From Candidatus Tidjanibacter gallistercoris (GTDB taxonomy: Bacteria > Bacteroidota > Bacteroidia > Bacteroidales > Rikenellaceae): a DNA stretch of 64,000 bases. The stretch lies in assembly GCA_019114205.1 (NCBI GenBank), contig DXFY01000014.1, forward strand, positions 1 through 64,000, read 5' to 3'. Under the pieces are notes generated by a model. The model ran no database searches and was not told where the DNA came from. It was given only the letters and a program-made list of their open reading frames with translations. The translations under genes were made by a program, and so were the position numbers. The first letter of the stretch is position 1; every line of letters begins with the position of its first letter. Below, piece after piece: positions 62,721 to 64,000 of this stretch.

Positions 62721-63683
62721 TCACAGTTCTTCGTCTATCAGGTAGCGGTTGCGGTCGGAGGAGGTGCGGTTGATGAGTTCGCCGAGGAACCCGGCCAGAA
62801 AGAGCATTACGCCGAGCGCAACGGCCAGCAGGCACAGATGGAACAGCGGTTGGTCGGTGACGGCGCGGAATACCATGTCGTGCGACTGGCGGTAGAGCTT
62901 CTGGGCGATGATGACGACGACGGCCACTCCGCCGAACAGGAACATCAGCGTGCCGAGCCCGCCGAAGAAATACATCGGGCTGCGGCCGAACCGCGAAAGG
63001 AACATGACCGTAATGAGGTCCAGGTAGCCTTTCACGGCGCGTTCCCAGCCGAATTTGCTGTGACCGTACTTGCGGGCACGGTGGTGCACCTCCTTCTCTC
63101 CGATGCGGGAGAAGCCCGCGTTCTTGGCGAGGATGGGAATGTAGCGGTGCATTTCGCCGTACACCTCGATGCTTTTGACCACCTTTTTCCTGTATGCTTT
63201 GAGGCCGCAGTTGAAGTCGTGGAGCCGGATGCCGGAAGTCGCTCGCGCCGTAGCGTTGAAGAGCTTGCTCGGCCACCGTTTTCCTATCGGGTCGTGGCGC
63301 TGTTTTTTCCAGCCCGACACGAGGTCGTACCCCCCCTCGGTTACCATGCGGTAGAGCTCCGGTATTTCGTCGGGCGAGTCCTGTAGGTCGGCGTCCATCG
63401 TAATGACCACCTCGCCGCGCGCCGCCTCGAATCCGCAGTACAGCGCGGCGCTCTTGCCGTAGTTGCGGCGGAAACGGATGCCGCGTACCGCGGGGTTCTC
63501 CCCGGCCAGACGGGCTATTTCGTCCCACGAACCGTCGCTGCTGCCGTCGTCCACGAAGATGACCTCGTAGCGGAAACCGTGCGCATCCATGACGCGGACT
63601 ATCCATGCGGCCAGTTCGGGCAGCGATTCGCGTTCGTTCAACAGCGGTACGACCACCGATATGTCCGGCATTGCGTCATTCAT
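62721..63683 (-). CDS. Membrane-bound glycosyltransferase family 2 (GtrB/DPM-like)
   Basis: A 320-residue enzyme. The GT-A fold core has ISVVVPLLNERESLPEL, VIFVDDGSSDGSWDEI, the DxD in VITMDADLQDSPDEIPEL, and the catalytic-side motif HDFNCGLKAYRKKVV. Two C-terminal membrane helices (MYFFGGLGTLMFLFGGVAVVVII and LCLLAVALGVMLFLAGFLGELI) are typical of polyprenyl-phosphate glycosyltransferases such as GtrB or dolichol-phosphate mannosyltransferase. It should load a sugar on a polyprenyl carrier at the inner membrane; the sugar is unknown. Its start overlaps the DUF4199 gene by 8 bases, a pairing usual in Bacteroidales. Confidence 0.94.
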   Translation of the reverse strand: MNDAMPDISVVVPLLNERESLPELAAWIVRVMDAHGFRYEVIFVDDGSSDGSWDEIARLAGENPAVRGIRFRRNYGKSAALYCGFEAARGEVVITMDADLQDSPDEIPELYRMVTEGGYDLVSGWKKQRHDPIGKRWPSKLFNATARATSGIRLHDFNCGLKAYRKKVVKSIEVYGEMHRYIPILAKNAGFSRIGEKEVHHRARKYGHSKFGWERAVKGYLDLITVMFLSRFGRSPMYFFGGLGTLMFLFGGVAVVVIIAQKLYRQSHDMVFRAVTDQPLFHLCLLAVALGVMLFLAGFLGELINRTSSDRNRYLIDEEL

Positions 63684-64000
63684 GGGGCGTATTGTCGTTT
63701 GCGTCGCTGCCGGAGAACGGGGCGGGCTGCCGCTGTGCCAGGGCGCTGGTGAACAGGCCGATGACGCCGCCCTGCACGAGGTAGCCTATCACGTAGCAGA
63801 CGACCAGCACGAGCGGGTTGAACATGGCCGAGTAGGTGGCGTCGTACACCGCGTCGAACTGGGCTTCGGGCAGGAGGTTTTGCATGGAGGCCATCTGACT
63901 GTCGATTGCCTCCGCTATGGCGTCCGGAATGAGGAAGTTGTTGATGAGTGCGGCGGCGAAACCGAAGATGACTCCCGTAAAGAGCATCATCGCCAGGACG
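63676..64000 (-). CDS. DUF4199-family membrane protein, 3' part (5' end outside window)
   Basis: The C-terminal ~107 residues of a membrane protein whose start lies beyond the right edge; the frame stays open to the last base (the ATG at 63990 is internal). Visible are the helix LFTGVIFGFAAALINNFLI, a soluble stretch (EAIDSQMASMQNLLPEAQFDAVYDATYSAMF), and the helix VLVVCYVIGYLVQGGVIGLFTSAL. This is the typical C-terminal half of DUF4199 proteins, which are found beside a GT2 gene in many Bacteroidetes. Its function is unknown. It overlaps the glycosyltransferase start by 8 bases. Confidence 0.85.
   Translation of the reverse strand, partial: VLAMMLFTGVIFGFAAALINNFLIPDAIAEAIDSQMASMQNLLPEAQFDAVYDATYSAMFNPLVLVVCYVIGYLVQGGVIGLFTSALAQRQPAPFSGSDANDNTPHE

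Overview
The window looks like a chromosomal segment of a high-GC gut Bacteroidales, most probably Alistipes or a close relative in Rikenellaceae. The reasons are BACON-domain and NigD-like lipoproteins, a GldH-like lipoprotein next to a RicT/PSP1 protein, a glycine-lipid acyltransferase pair, DUF4199/DUF4293/DUF4834 proteins, and promoters of the Bacteroidetes form (TTTG, a spacer of 19-21, TAnnTTTG). The genus is inferred from gene content and base composition; no 16S gene is present.

Layout. 1-7.0 kb: the 3' end of a BACON protein, a NigD-like lipoprotein, an ECF sigma factor with a membrane-anchored beta-barrel partner, then rpiB and the glsA-glsB lipid pair. 7.0-16.85 kb: an accessory island with few genes and many repeats. 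All its credible genes are on the minus strand: a tail-fibre-like protein, a spanin-like lipoprotein, a P5-type lysozyme, a holin-like protein and two small regulator-like proteins. They lie among at least five unrelated tandem repeat families (103, about 45, 219 and 48 bp units, plus a repeat pair 186 bp apart). No capsid, terminase, portal, integrase or transposase gene is visible, so this is a phage relic or a very reduced phage-derived cassette.

16.85-34.25 kb: recQ, a DEDD exonuclease and rlmI; HU; a tRNA-Ser(UGA) followed by a very large hairpin and 166-bp repeats; a second ECF sigma factor with a zinc anti-sigma-like protein; an exported choloylglycine-hydrolase-family enzyme; clpC; a TetR regulator and a MATE exporter; a RicT-like protein with a long disordered tail, a GldH-like lipoprotein and trmB. 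34.25-35.40 kb holds no gene.

35.4-45.3 kb is a run of minus-strand housekeeping genes: radA; a degenerate LytM protein, dxr, rseP and an O-acetyltransferase in probable operon order; then an aspartyl protease, a MerR-type regulator, a Nif3 protein and a zinc-ribbon coiled-coil protein. 45.4-47.3 kb (plus): a stand-alone flavokinase domain and ahcY. 47.8-55.4 kb (minus): a two-gene ThrE-type exporter and a heavy-metal RND efflux operon headed by a small His/Cys-rich secreted protein. 56-64 kb: gap, a BACON/GLUG surface lipoprotein, mlaF-mlaE, DUF4834, rubredoxin, DUF4293, a polyprenyl-type glycosyltransferase and a partial DUF4199 protein at the right edge.

All assignments come from reading the sequence by eye; no database search was run.
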